Below the pieces are notes generated by a model. It did not search any database and was not told the origin of the DNA. It saw only the letters and a program-made list of their open reading frames with translations. A stretch of 64,000 bases of DNA from Thermoplasmata archaeon (lineage in GTDB: Archaea; Thermoplasmatota; Thermoplasmata; Lutacidiplasmatales; UBA184), in NCBI GenBank assembly GCA_021844945.1, contig JAKBSJ010000001.1:310001-374000 (forward strand), read 5' to 3'. Shown here in pieces: positions 9,092-16,943 of the stretch (positions within the stretch are counted from its first letter, which is position 1; each line of letters begins with the position of its first letter). The position numbers and the translations under genes were made by a program.

Positions 9092-10138
9092 ATGGCCGTT
9101 TTCGAGCCCGTCGTCTTGCGCAGTCTTTTGCGGAGCGTGCGCGAGGCGCGGGGCCAGAAGCTTCCGGTTATCGCCGGGCACAAGTTGCTGTATCGGTGCA
9201 ACCTCGAGTGCCAGATGTGTCCGTTCTGGCGACGCGAGGATGAGGAACTGCTTACGCTGAGTGAGGAGATCCACATGATGGACGCGCTCGCCAGCGCCGG
9301 CGTCTCGTTCCTCGGCTTCGAGGGGGGCGAACCGTTGCTACGACCGGACCTTCCCGAAATCCTCCGGGAGTCGCACAAACGCTTCCACACCTCGCTCGTG
9401 ACGAACGGCTGGCTTCTCAAACAACGGATTGACGAGCTCGCACCGTCGCTCGAGATGCTCTTCGTCTCGCTCGATGGGATCGGTCCGATGCATGACTTCC
9501 TGCGGGGCATCCCGCACTCCTACGAGCGTGCGGTCGAGGGGATCCGGGCCGCCCGCGAGCGCCTGCCCGTGGCGATCAGCAGCACGATCACTAAGGACAA
9601 CCTCCACCAGTCCGAGTCGATGGTGGACCTCGCCATCTCGCTGGGCGTAGAGATCACGTTCCAAGTAGCCTACGACTATTCGACCGCCGACGCGCTCAGC
9701 CCGATGGGCCCCGACTTCCTCGAGACCCTTCAAGCAATCCGCGCTCGGCGGGTGGCGGGCGCACCGATCCTCGAGTCACCCGAGTACTTCGACGCGATCA
9801 TCGACTCGTGGTTCGGGCACAAGAGCTGGCACTGCAAACCATGGCTGACGATCAACATCGACCCCCGCGGCCGTGTGGTCATGCCCTGCTACGTCCTCCA
9901 CGAGTACGCGGGCGAACATCCGGTCTGGGAGATCGACGTCGCCGGCATGTGGAATTCGTTCGACTGGTCGAAGTATGAGAGCTGCAACAAGTGCGGGCTT
10001 GCCTGCTACCTCGAGCCGTCCCTCTTCTCGTGGTCCAACATGGGAATGGTACGGGACCGGATCGTCTCGAACGCGTTCGGCCACATCGGTCGCCGGCGGC
10101 AGCGGGTCGCGGCGGCCGCAGCGTCGGCCCCGGCGTGA
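9092..10138 (+). CDS. Radical SAM enzyme with SPASM-like C-terminal cysteines
   Basis: The 348-aa protein contains the radical SAM 4Fe-4S motif CNLECQMC (CxxxCxxC, residues ~33-40), the glycine-rich FEGGEPLL and the strand-4 ISSTITKDN region. The C-terminal part carries further cysteines (HCKPW, MPCY, CNKCGLAC) like a shortened SPASM/twitch auxiliary cluster. The ATG at 9092 puts the motif at the usual distance from the N-terminus. The substrate is unknown; similar proteins modify lipids, peptides or cofactors. It is divergent from the GT4 gene (185-bp gap) and convergent with the GH15 gene. Confidence 0.82.
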   Translation: MAVFEPVVLRSLLRSVREARGQKLPVIAGHKLLYRCNLECQMCPFWRREDEELLTLSEEIHMMDALASAGVSFLGFEGGEPLLRPDLPEILRESHKRFHTSLVTNGWLLKQRIDELAPSLEMLFVSLDGIGPMHDFLRGIPHSYERAVEGIRAARERLPVAISSTITKDNLHQSESMVDLAISLGVEITFQVAYDYSTADALSPMGPDFLETLQAIRARRVAGAPILESPEYFDAIIDSWFGHKSWHCKPWLTINIDPRGRVVMPCYVLHEYAGEHPVWEIDVAGMWNSFDWSKYESCNKCGLACYLEPSLFSWSNMGMVRDRIVSNAFGHIGRRRQRVAAAAASAPA

Positions 10139-10156
10139 ACGGGGGACGAGCCGACC

Positions 10157-12565
10157 TTATTCGACGCTTCGCGTCCCCGCGGCCTGGACCGAGAAGTTCC
10201 GACCTTCCCAGCGGGCGGTCTCGGGCCAGTAGAACGTGAAGTCGTAGCCCTGACCCTCATCGAGCGCGGCGAGATCTACGAAGTGGACTCCGACGGGCGT
10301 CGCGGTCGCGACAACATCCCGCGCGCTCCGCCACCCATCGTCCGACCAGTGCAGTTGGAACGGCGCGGACGCCTGGACACGGAGCGGCGCCCCTGGCGGG
10401 AGCTCGGAGATCTGCCGGTTGAACTTCCAGAGCTCGAGATGGGAGCGGGCCCTCCGGCGCCCGAGATAGCGGGACTCGACGGCCGGGATGCGGTCGTAGA
10501 CCTTCCCATCGGAAATCGATCGCAGGAGAGTCAGATATTCGGCATGGGCCCACGCCAGCGGCATCGCCGCTCCGCTCGGGCGACCGCGGAACAGTCCTAG
10601 ACTCTCGATGTCGGCCTCGTCCCAGACCTGCTCGGTGAGCAGACCGGTAGGTGTCGCGAACCGCTCCATCGCCCGGGCGTAGGGAAGTGGGTCGTGGCCC
10701 GCCGAGAGCTCGTAGTGGCCGCGCTCGCCCGTCAAGAGCGGCCAAGGCCGGCCGATACCCCATCCTAGGAACGGAGCACCGGCCGGGCCCTGTCCGTACC
10801 CGTCGTGATTGTAGCGTTTCCACGCCGGCCCGTACGGCGTATCGACCTTGAGGAACCGGTCGACCAAGCGAACCGTATCTGTGACGATCGGGTCGCCGGC
10901 GGATCGGATGCCCAAGCGAACAAGGCCGAGGAATTCGGTAGAAACGATCTCCTGGGCCGGCCACTCGCTGGGAGCACCGGGCGCTTGGTTCGGGATGTAC
11001 AGGCGTCCGAAGTCCCCCGACTCGCGCGGCGAAGGGTCGCTCGGCATCGCGGGACGCACGCGTACGTAGTGGCGCGGGATCTCGGGGTCCAGAGTCCCCT
11101 GGGTCGTGACGGTCCACCCTTCGAGATGGCTCTCCAGGAAATCCGCGGTCTCCTCGAAAAGGGTCGCAGTAGCCGTGTCCTGATGGTTCCGCGCGAAGTC
11201 GCTCGCCCCGAGGAGCGCAGCGATCTGCAGTCCGATCGTTGAGGGAGAATATCCGCTCACCTCCTCCCAGCGGTCCTGTTGAGTCACCGGCCCCCGGTCG
11301 ATCAAGAACCGGGCCGCCCGCAGGATCATCGGGTATGGGTCGAAGCTCTCGAGCGCCCGCGCACGCTCCAAGCGCCAGGCCAAGAGGATGGGGAGGGCGA
11401 CTTCGTCCAGCTGAACACCGGTCCAGTACGCTCGTCCATCCAGCCAGAAATTCTGTGGGAATCCGCCGTCGGACTGCTGTCGGCTCGCGAGGTAAATCAA
11501 GGCCCGCAAGGGAGCTTCGCGGATCCCCGCCGCCAAGAGAGCCGTCGCGATCTGGACCATGTCGCGTGTCCAGACGAGGTGGTAGCCCCCGCGATCGTCG
11601 GTCCGCCGGCGGCCCCAGGGCGTCGAAGGAGAGGCGATGAACGCCCCCGGATAGAGCTTGTCCTCGGAAGCGAGCAGGACCATTCGGCTCACGCGTGCGA
11701 GGTGGCCGTGATCACCCGGGCCTACTCCGTACGGATGGGAGTGTTGCGCCGCGCGGCGCCACTGGAGGACGAACCGGTCCCGATGTCGCTCGAAGGGAGA
11801 TCCGAGGGATTGGAGGACAGTCGTCGTCGCGTTCTCGAGGTTCGATCCGAAGGCGACCGCCACTGTGAACTCACCGGAGGCAGGGAGGGCGATCTCGCCG
11901 GTGAGGAAGACGCTGCCGTTCGGAGCGAGGTCGTACTCGTTCTCGATGTCGTACCGGTTCTCGAGCGAGGCCATTTCATCGCCCGCGCCGATGAAGCCGA
12001 CGGTCGCCTTGCGGAACGGAACGTCCGCGGCGATGACGACCCCGACGTCCTCTCTCGAGGCAGCGAGCACCGGGCGGCCGAGCAGCAAGTACACCCCGGC
12101 GTCGGTGCCCCGGGGGAGGAGATCGAGGTGCGGGATGGCGTGGAGGTACAGCCGAAGACGATCCCGAAGCTCCGGGCGGTTCACCACGAGGCGAGTGTGG
12201 ACGAGAAGGGCGGATTGGTGGGGCGCCATGAGGATCTCCTTCTCGATCGAGAACCGTCCCGCGGGATCGGACGTCGTCACCCGGTAGTCCAACGAGTCCG
12301 GGTGCGGCTGCTCGATCTTCGAGGACATGTGCCGCGCCTCGTCCATGTAGAACGACTCCCCGTCGGTCACCCCGTAGAGCATGCCGCGGAACTGCGGACG
12401 GTCGATCGATGGGTGGTAGAGCTCCGTGACCGTCCCCTTCCAGATCGTGTACCAGAGCCGTGCGTCGGCGGAATATGCGGTGCCGAAGCCCTCCTTCGAG
12501 CTCGGGGCCCAACCCACGGGGACTCCGGGAGCACCGGGCGCGACGCGGGTACCGCGGAGATCCAT
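10157..12565 (-). CDS. GH15 glucoamylase/glucodextranase-like glycoside hydrolase
   Basis: The ~802-aa protein has an N-terminal beta-sandwich (residues ~1-280) and an (alpha/alpha)6 barrel. The barrel carries VWTRDMVQIATALLAAG, the catalytic-acid region QDRWEEVSGYSPST and the catalytic-base region TEQVWDEADIESLG, all hallmarks of GH15. A C-terminal beta domain follows. No signal peptide is evident, so it likely acts in the cytoplasm on alpha-glucans, or on trehalose as some Thermoplasma GH15 proteins do. I chose ATG 12565 (MDLRGTRVAPG) because a TATA box lies 31-38 bp upstream; the longer frame to 12655 would cross that promoter. Confidence 0.88.
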   Translation of the reverse strand: MDLRGTRVAPGAPGVPVGWAPSSKEGFGTAYSADARLWYTIWKGTVTELYHPSIDRPQFRGMLYGVTDGESFYMDEARHMSSKIEQPHPDSLDYRVTTSDPAGRFSIEKEILMAPHQSALLVHTRLVVNRPELRDRLRLYLHAIPHLDLLPRGTDAGVYLLLGRPVLAASREDVGVVIAADVPFRKATVGFIGAGDEMASLENRYDIENEYDLAPNGSVFLTGEIALPASGEFTVAVAFGSNLENATTTVLQSLGSPFERHRDRFVLQWRRAAQHSHPYGVGPGDHGHLARVSRMVLLASEDKLYPGAFIASPSTPWGRRRTDDRGGYHLVWTRDMVQIATALLAAGIREAPLRALIYLASRQQSDGGFPQNFWLDGRAYWTGVQLDEVALPILLAWRLERARALESFDPYPMILRAARFLIDRGPVTQQDRWEEVSGYSPSTIGLQIAALLGASDFARNHQDTATATLFEETADFLESHLEGWTVTTQGTLDPEIPRHYVRVRPAMPSDPSPRESGDFGRLYIPNQAPGAPSEWPAQEIVSTEFLGLVRLGIRSAGDPIVTDTVRLVDRFLKVDTPYGPAWKRYNHDGYGQGPAGAPFLGWGIGRPWPLLTGERGHYELSAGHDPLPYARAMERFATPTGLLTEQVWDEADIESLGLFRGRPSGAAMPLAWAHAEYLTLLRSISDGKVYDRIPAVESRYLGRRRARSHLELWKFNRQISELPPGAPLRVQASAPFQLHWSDDGWRSARDVVATATPVGVHFVDLAALDEGQGYDFTFYWPETARWEGRNFSVQAAGTRSVE

Positions 12566-12595
12566 GCTACCCTCGGCGCGATGAAGCACGATGGC

Positions 12596-12603
12596 GTTTA
12601 ACC
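12596..12603 (-). promoter_or_regulatory. TATA box for the GH15 gene
   Basis: On the minus strand the sequence reads GGTTAAAC, 31-38 bp before the ATG at 12565. It supports the shorter start and a very short leader. Confidence 0.5.
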
Positions 12604-12648
12604 GTCGCACCATCCGCTTCCGCTCGGCGCGACCCGTATTCTTTTTTT

Positions 12649-13524
12649 GTGGCACCGGCTCGCGTAGGCGTGGAACTCATCTGGTACCTCGTGATCCTTG
12701 CCGTGGTCGCGATCGCCGCCGGCTTCGTAGGATCGCTGACCGGGATCGGTGGCGGAATCATCATCATCCCGGTCTTGGTCATCTTCTTCAACGTTCCGCT
12801 CGTGGTCGCGATCGGCGCGAGCGTCATCACGATCCTCGCCAACTCGGCGACGACAGGATCGGCGTACCTCCATGACCGTCTGACCGACCTTCGCATCGGG
12901 ATGTTCTTGGAAATTGCTACAGTTCCGGGTGCGATCATCGGCGCGGTCCTGACGGTCTACCTCGTTCACGCGGACCTGCAAGATGCGCTCCTCGTAGCCC
13001 TCGGCATCATCTTGATCCTGCTGGCGGTGGCCGGACTCCGGCGAATCCGCGATGACGCCTACGCCGTCGCGGTTCCGGACCGGCGCTCACGCCGGTTGGG
13101 ATTCTTCGGCTCGTATCATGACGCTCAGCTCAACGAGACGATTGCCTACCAAGCCGCGGATACGAACCGCGCCTTGGGAATCATGTTCGCGGCCGGGCTC
13201 GTCGCGGGGATGTTCGGCATCGGGAGCGGCGTGCTCAAGGTTACCGCACTCGACGACGCCCTAAAGCTACCGATCAAGGTCTCGACCGCCACGAGCAATT
13301 TCATGATCGGCGTGACGGCGTGCGCTACGACCGGCGTGCTCCTAGCGGCCGGCTACGTCAATGCGGTCCTCGCGGTACCGGTCGCGGTCGGCGCGACGGC
13401 GGGCGCGCTAATGGGGTCGTACATCCTCCCCGGGGTTCGCAGCCGGACGGTCCGCATCGCCTTCACCTTGGTGCTCGTCGGACTCTCCATTGAGCTCATC
13501 ATCCGCGGACTTGGAGGACCCTGA
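12649..13524 (+). CDS. TauE/SafE family membrane transporter (sulfite/organosulfur export type)
   Basis: The ~291-aa protein has about eight transmembrane helices. The family's duplicated Gly-rich motifs are present: FVGSLTGIGGGIIIIPVL in the first half and GLVAGMFGIGSGVLKVTAL in the second. TauE/SafE proteins move sulfite, sulfoacetate or similar anions across the membrane. The start is GTG 12649; GTG 12670 is an alternative, and the upstream open frame is antisense to the GH15 N-terminus. It overlaps the following DUF1634 gene by one base and is preceded by a T-run. Confidence 0.85.
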   Translation: MAPARVGVELIWYLVILAVVAIAAGFVGSLTGIGGGIIIIPVLVIFFNVPLVVAIGASVITILANSATTGSAYLHDRLTDLRIGMFLEIATVPGAIIGAVLTVYLVHADLQDALLVALGIILILLAVAGLRRIRDDAYAVAVPDRRSRRLGFFGSYHDAQLNETIAYQAADTNRALGIMFAAGLVAGMFGIGSGVLKVTALDDALKLPIKVSTATSNFMIGVTACATTGVLLAAGYVNAVLAVPVAVGATAGALMGSYILPGVRSRTVRIAFTLVLVGLSIELIIRGLGGP

Positions 13525-13934
13525 TGCCGCAGACCCCTCCCGCCGCTCCGCACCGAGAACTCCCGGCGGATGCCTACCGCGACATGACTCGGATCTTGCG
13601 CATCGGGCTCATCACCGCATTGGTGATCCTCTTGGGCGGAATCGTGGCCTACCTTGCGGAGAACTCCTCGATCGGTTTCCGCCAGATGGTGGCGCAGAAT
13701 CCTATCGTCCACTACCTTGGGCTCGACGCTCTCGCGCAGGGGCTTGCAACCGGCCAGCCCGAGGCCTATCTCACCCTCGGCGTCCTCGTCCTAGTGGCTA
13801 CTCCTATCGCTCGGGTGGTGACGGGATTGTACTTCTTCGCACGTAACCGGGAGCGTGAAATGGCGCTCGTCGCGACGACCGTGGGCATCCTACTCTTCGT
13901 GGGAATTCTGGTGATCGGCCCGTTCTTGCGCTGA
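13524..13934 (+). CDS. DUF1634 membrane protein, partner of TauE-type transporter
   Basis: The 136-aa protein has three predicted membrane helices. It shows the DUF1634 pattern of an N-terminal soluble piece, then ILRIGLITALVILLGGIVAY, a central TLGVLVLVATPIARV segment, and a C-terminal helix. DUF1634 genes are regularly found directly after TauE genes, as here (TGATG overlap with a GGAGGA ribosome-binding site 8-13 bases upstream). The role is unknown; a subunit of the transporter is a fair inference. Confidence 0.78.
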   Translation: MPQTPPAAPHRELPADAYRDMTRILRIGLITALVILLGGIVAYLAENSSIGFRQMVAQNPIVHYLGLDALAQGLATGQPEAYLTLGVLVLVATPIARVVTGLYFFARNREREMALVATTVGILLFVGILVIGPFLR

Positions 13935-14044
13935 TCGGTACCCTTGCCCTAGGTGCTCTGGGGCTAAAGTGGTCGTGCGCCGCTCGATTCGGCCCGAGTG
14001 TCGCTCCATAGGATCTTCGTCGGCACGGTCGCCGCGAGCGCTCC

Positions 14045-15409
14045 CTAGTGAGGCGCGAGCGCTTCGCGGACCGCGCGAACCCCTTCATCGGCCAAGCTGC
14101 GCGCACGTTGGGGCTCCTTCGCCTCGGCGAATACCCGCACGAGCGGTTCGGTACCGCTCGGGCGCACGAGAATCCAGCTCTTCCCGCGATACACCTTGAG
14201 ACCGTCGGTCCGCTCGACCCGATCGGCGCCCTTGCCCAGCGCCTCTGCGGCGCGGCGGAGCACCTCCTCTCTTCGTTCGACCGGACACGGGACCTTCTCC
14301 CGCACGAAGGCGTAGTGCGGCACACCGGCGATGAGCGCGTCCAGAGTTTCGCTCCGCCGCGTGAGCAGATCGAGGACGCTTGCGGCGGCCATCGCGCCAT
14401 CACGAGCGAGCTGGAACTGAGGGAAGACGATCCCGCCGTTCTCCTCTCCACCGAGGACTGCGCGTCGCGTCTGCATCTCGCGCGTGACATTCGGGCTCCC
14501 GACGCGCGTGTAGATCACCTCGCCACCGAGCGGCGTGATCGCGTCCGCGAGCGCCTGCGACATCGTGACCGGGGTGACGACAAACCCTCCGTGGTTGCGC
14601 TCGACCGCGTCCTGGCTGAGCAGCGTCAGCAGCGATTCGCCGGGGACGAAGCGTCCGTTGCGATCCACAAAGACGGCGCGATCTGCATCCCCGTCGTGCG
14701 CAATTCCGAGGTCGGCCCCGAACGCCGGCACCGCTCGCATCAGGTCCCCTAGGTTCGCTTCTGTCGGCTCGGAGGGTCGTCCCGGGAACGTGCCGTCGAT
14801 GTGGCCGTTGAGCGTGCGCACGCGACAACCCAACCGGCGCAATAGGTTCGGGCTGGTGACCGCGGACGCTCCGTTCGCGGTATCGAGCACGACCGAGAAG
14901 CGTCGCTCCGCAATCTTCGAACGGTCGACGCACGCTAGGATCCCGTCGACGTACTCGTCGGCGCCTCCGGGATGTGTCGAGATCGTGCCGATGCGATCGA
15001 ACGGTACCCCCGGTTCCCGGCCCGCGTCTACGGCCTGCTCAATCGACTCTTCGACCGAGCGCGGAACCTCGAGCCCGTCGTCGGCGATGCACTTGACACC
15101 GTTGAACTCGGGCGGGTTGTGCGACGCGGTAACGATCACTCCCAGACGCCCGTGCAAGCGAGGGACGAGATACTGGATAGCGGGGGTCGGCAGGAGTCCC
15201 ACCTCGATGACGTGGTGCCCCGCCAGCGCGAGCGTACCTCCTACCACGCGGGACAACGCGAAGCTCGAGGTCCGACCGTCCCACCCGAGGACAATGGTGC
15301 TTGCGGGGGGCACGACCGAACCGATCGCGCTGGCCGTACGTTGGGCGAACGAGGACGTCAGGCGTTCGCCGACGACCTCGCGGATGCCGTTGGTCCCGAA
15401 CAGGCGCAT
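14045..15409 (-). CDS. glmM: Phosphoglucosamine/phosphomannose mutase (alpha-D-phosphohexomutase)
   Basis: The 454-aa protein carries all four phosphohexomutase signatures in order: active-site Ser loop TASHNPPEFNG (~95), metal loop DGDADRAVF (~235), sugar loop GEENGG (~320) and phosphate loop RPSGTEPLVRVFAE (~410). It interconverts hexose or hexosamine 1- and 6-phosphates for glycan precursors. GlmM versus ManB specificity cannot be read from sequence alone. The start at ATG 15409 (MRLFGTNGIRE) is fixed by the conserved N-terminus and a TATA box shared with the divergent Mut7-C gene. Confidence 0.9.
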   Translation of the reverse strand: MRLFGTNGIREVVGERLTSSFAQRTASAIGSVVPPASTIVLGWDGRTSSFALSRVVGGTLALAGHHVIEVGLLPTPAIQYLVPRLHGRLGVIVTASHNPPEFNGVKCIADDGLEVPRSVEESIEQAVDAGREPGVPFDRIGTISTHPGGADEYVDGILACVDRSKIAERRFSVVLDTANGASAVTSPNLLRRLGCRVRTLNGHIDGTFPGRPSEPTEANLGDLMRAVPAFGADLGIAHDGDADRAVFVDRNGRFVPGESLLTLLSQDAVERNHGGFVVTPVTMSQALADAITPLGGEVIYTRVGSPNVTREMQTRRAVLGGEENGGIVFPQFQLARDGAMAAASVLDLLTRRSETLDALIAGVPHYAFVREKVPCPVERREEVLRRAAEALGKGADRVERTDGLKVYRGKSWILVRPSGTEPLVRVFAEAKEPQRARSLADEGVRAVREALAPH

Positions 15410-15440
15410 GGGCTCTTGGACCTCCCCGAGCGTCGCCGCG

Positions 15441-15447
15441 TATATGA
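15441..15447. promoter_or_regulatory. Shared TATA box between glmM and the Mut7-C gene
   Basis: TATATGA lies 28-34 bp before the Mut7-C ATG (15475). Its reverse complement (TCATATA) lies about 32-38 bp before the glmM ATG (15409). Only one AT-rich element exists in this 65-bp divergent gap, so both genes probably use it. Confidence 0.6.
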
Positions 15448-15474
15448 GCGGCGGGCGTTCGCCCGGCGACGCGC

Positions 15475-15918
15475 ATGGACGAGCGATTCCTTGCTGACGA
15501 AATGCTGGGGCGCCTCGCGCGCTATCTGCGCATCCTCGGATACGACACCGAGTACGTCCGCGAGGAGGACGACGACGCGGTACGCGCACGCGCAGAAAGG
15601 GAACACCGAACCCTTCTGACCCGGGACCGCGCGCTCGCGAGACGCACCGCGGGCTCGGCCCTCCTCCGCTCACCCCACCTCCAGGAACAGCTGGCCGAGT
15701 TGCGCACGCAGATCCCGGGGCTCGTCCTTGCCCCCCGCTTCGACCGCTGCACGCTATGCAACGGTGAGCTCGCGGAACTGCCGGCGAGTGCGGCGCGCCC
15801 TCCCGGTGCGGCCCGGGCAGGACCCGTCTACGAGTGCCGGCGGTGCGGGCACCGCTACTGGGAAGGGTCGCACACCCGCCAGATCCGCGGGTTCCTGCTT
15901 CATCTAGGACCGTCATGA
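15475..15918 (+). CDS. Mut7-C (DUF82) PIN-like RNase domain protein with zinc ribbon
   Basis: The 147-aa protein begins RFLADEMLGRLARYLRILGYDT, the conserved start of Mut7-C/DUF82 proteins, followed by LLTRDRALARR. The C-terminal half has two CxxC knuckles (CTLCNGEL and CRRCGHRYW) forming a zinc ribbon, and the ending SHTRQIRGFL. The family is a PIN-fold predicted RNase that is widespread in archaea. The stop overlaps the trmG10 ATG (ATGA), which suggests coupling to tRNA modification. Confidence 0.85.
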   Translation: MDERFLADEMLGRLARYLRILGYDTEYVREEDDDAVRARAEREHRTLLTRDRALARRTAGSALLRSPHLQEQLAELRTQIPGLVLAPRFDRCTLCNGELAELPASAARPPGAARAGPVYECRRCGHRYWEGSHTRQIRGFLLHLGPS

Positions 15919-16943
15919 ACGCGAGGCTGGAACTCGAGGTAGAACTCTCGGGGGAGGTCGTAGAGCTCGCGCGGGCCGAGCTCGCCTCGCTCGCGGAGGG
16001 GTTAGTCGCATCCATCTCGTCAGAGTCGACCCGTCCCGCGGCCCGAATCGTCGCTCTGGACGTCGCAGACATGGAGGTCGCCCGCGAGTTGGTCGCACGT
16101 GTGTCGCTCGCCCACCGCGTAGTCCGAGTCATCGGTTCCGAAGCTACGGCGGAAGAGCGACTCCTCGCCGAAAGCAAGCGCGGAGTATCGGCTTCGTTTC
16201 GCCTCCGCGGTCACCCCACCGCCCCCGGCTCGGATCCAAGGATCCATCGATTCGCGCAGATTTGGAAGAGCGGAGGAGGCACCATCGACCTCGATCACCC
16301 CGCTCGGCGGTTCTGGGTCGACGGGTCCGACATCGCTTCGAGCCGACTCCTTGAGGAGGTGGGCGCGGTGGACCGAGGTGCGATCCAAGCCCGTCGCATC
16401 TCTCGTCTGCCGTTCTCCCGACCCGTCGGGCTCGACCCGAAGTTCGCGCGCGCCGCGGCGAATCTCGCGCTCGCGGGTCCGGGCCGCCGGATCGTCGATC
16501 CCTTCGTGGGTACCGGGGCACTCCTCGCGGAGGCCGCCTTGCTTGGGGCCGACGTCACCGGGGTTGACGTGGACCTCGAAATGATACGCGGCGCGGCCCG
16601 TAACCTGGAGGCCGTGGGTCGGCCGGGCGCGCGTCTCCTGGGCGGGGATTCGGGCATGCTCGCGGAGCAATTCACCGACGGGTGGTTCGATGCGCTGCTG
16701 ACGGACGCGCCGTATGGCCGTGCCTCGGGCACCGGCGGCGAGCCCGTATCCGACCTCATTGCCCGGGTGCTTCCGCTATGGGCGCGGCGGGTCCGGGACG
16801 ACGGTCGCGTGGTCCTGGTCACCGCGGGGGGGCCCGATCCGCTTTCCGAACCCTGGCGACGCACCGTTTCGGTCCCGGTTCGGCAACACCGCAGTCTGAC
16901 ACGGGAGTTCCGGGTATACCGGCGTTCGGTTTCCCTCACGTAG
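15915..16943 (+). CDS. trmG10: tRNA (guanine10-N2)-dimethyltransferase, THUMP + Rossmann MTase
   Basis: The 342-aa protein has an N-terminal THUMP-containing half (~1-155) and a class I methyltransferase half. The latter shows LPFSRPVGLDPKFARAAANLA, motif I DPFVGTGALLAEAALLG, GVDVD, and the catalytic motif TDAPYGRASG (the D/N-PPY type, here D-A-P-Y). It methylates G10 in the tRNA core. ATG 15915 is inside the preceding gene's stop. The last 8 bp overlap the convergent protease gene. Confidence 0.88.
   Translation: MNARLELEVELSGEVVELARAELASLAEGLVASISSESTRPAARIVALDVADMEVARELVARVSLAHRVVRVIGSEATAEERLLAESKRGVSASFRLRGHPTAPGSDPRIHRFAQIWKSGGGTIDLDHPARRFWVDGSDIASSRLLEEVGAVDRGAIQARRISRLPFSRPVGLDPKFARAAANLALAGPGRRIVDPFVGTGALLAEAALLGADVTGVDVDLEMIRGAARNLEAVGRPGARLLGGDSGMLAEQFTDGWFDALLTDAPYGRASGTGGEPVSDLIARVLPLWARRVRDDGRVVLVTAGGPDPLSEPWRRTVSVPVRQHRSLTREFRVYRRSVSLT

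Noticed and set aside
11279-12601. A 440-codon open frame antisense to the GH15 gene
   Set aside because: Shadow of the GH15 frame; no recognisable motif and unusual composition.
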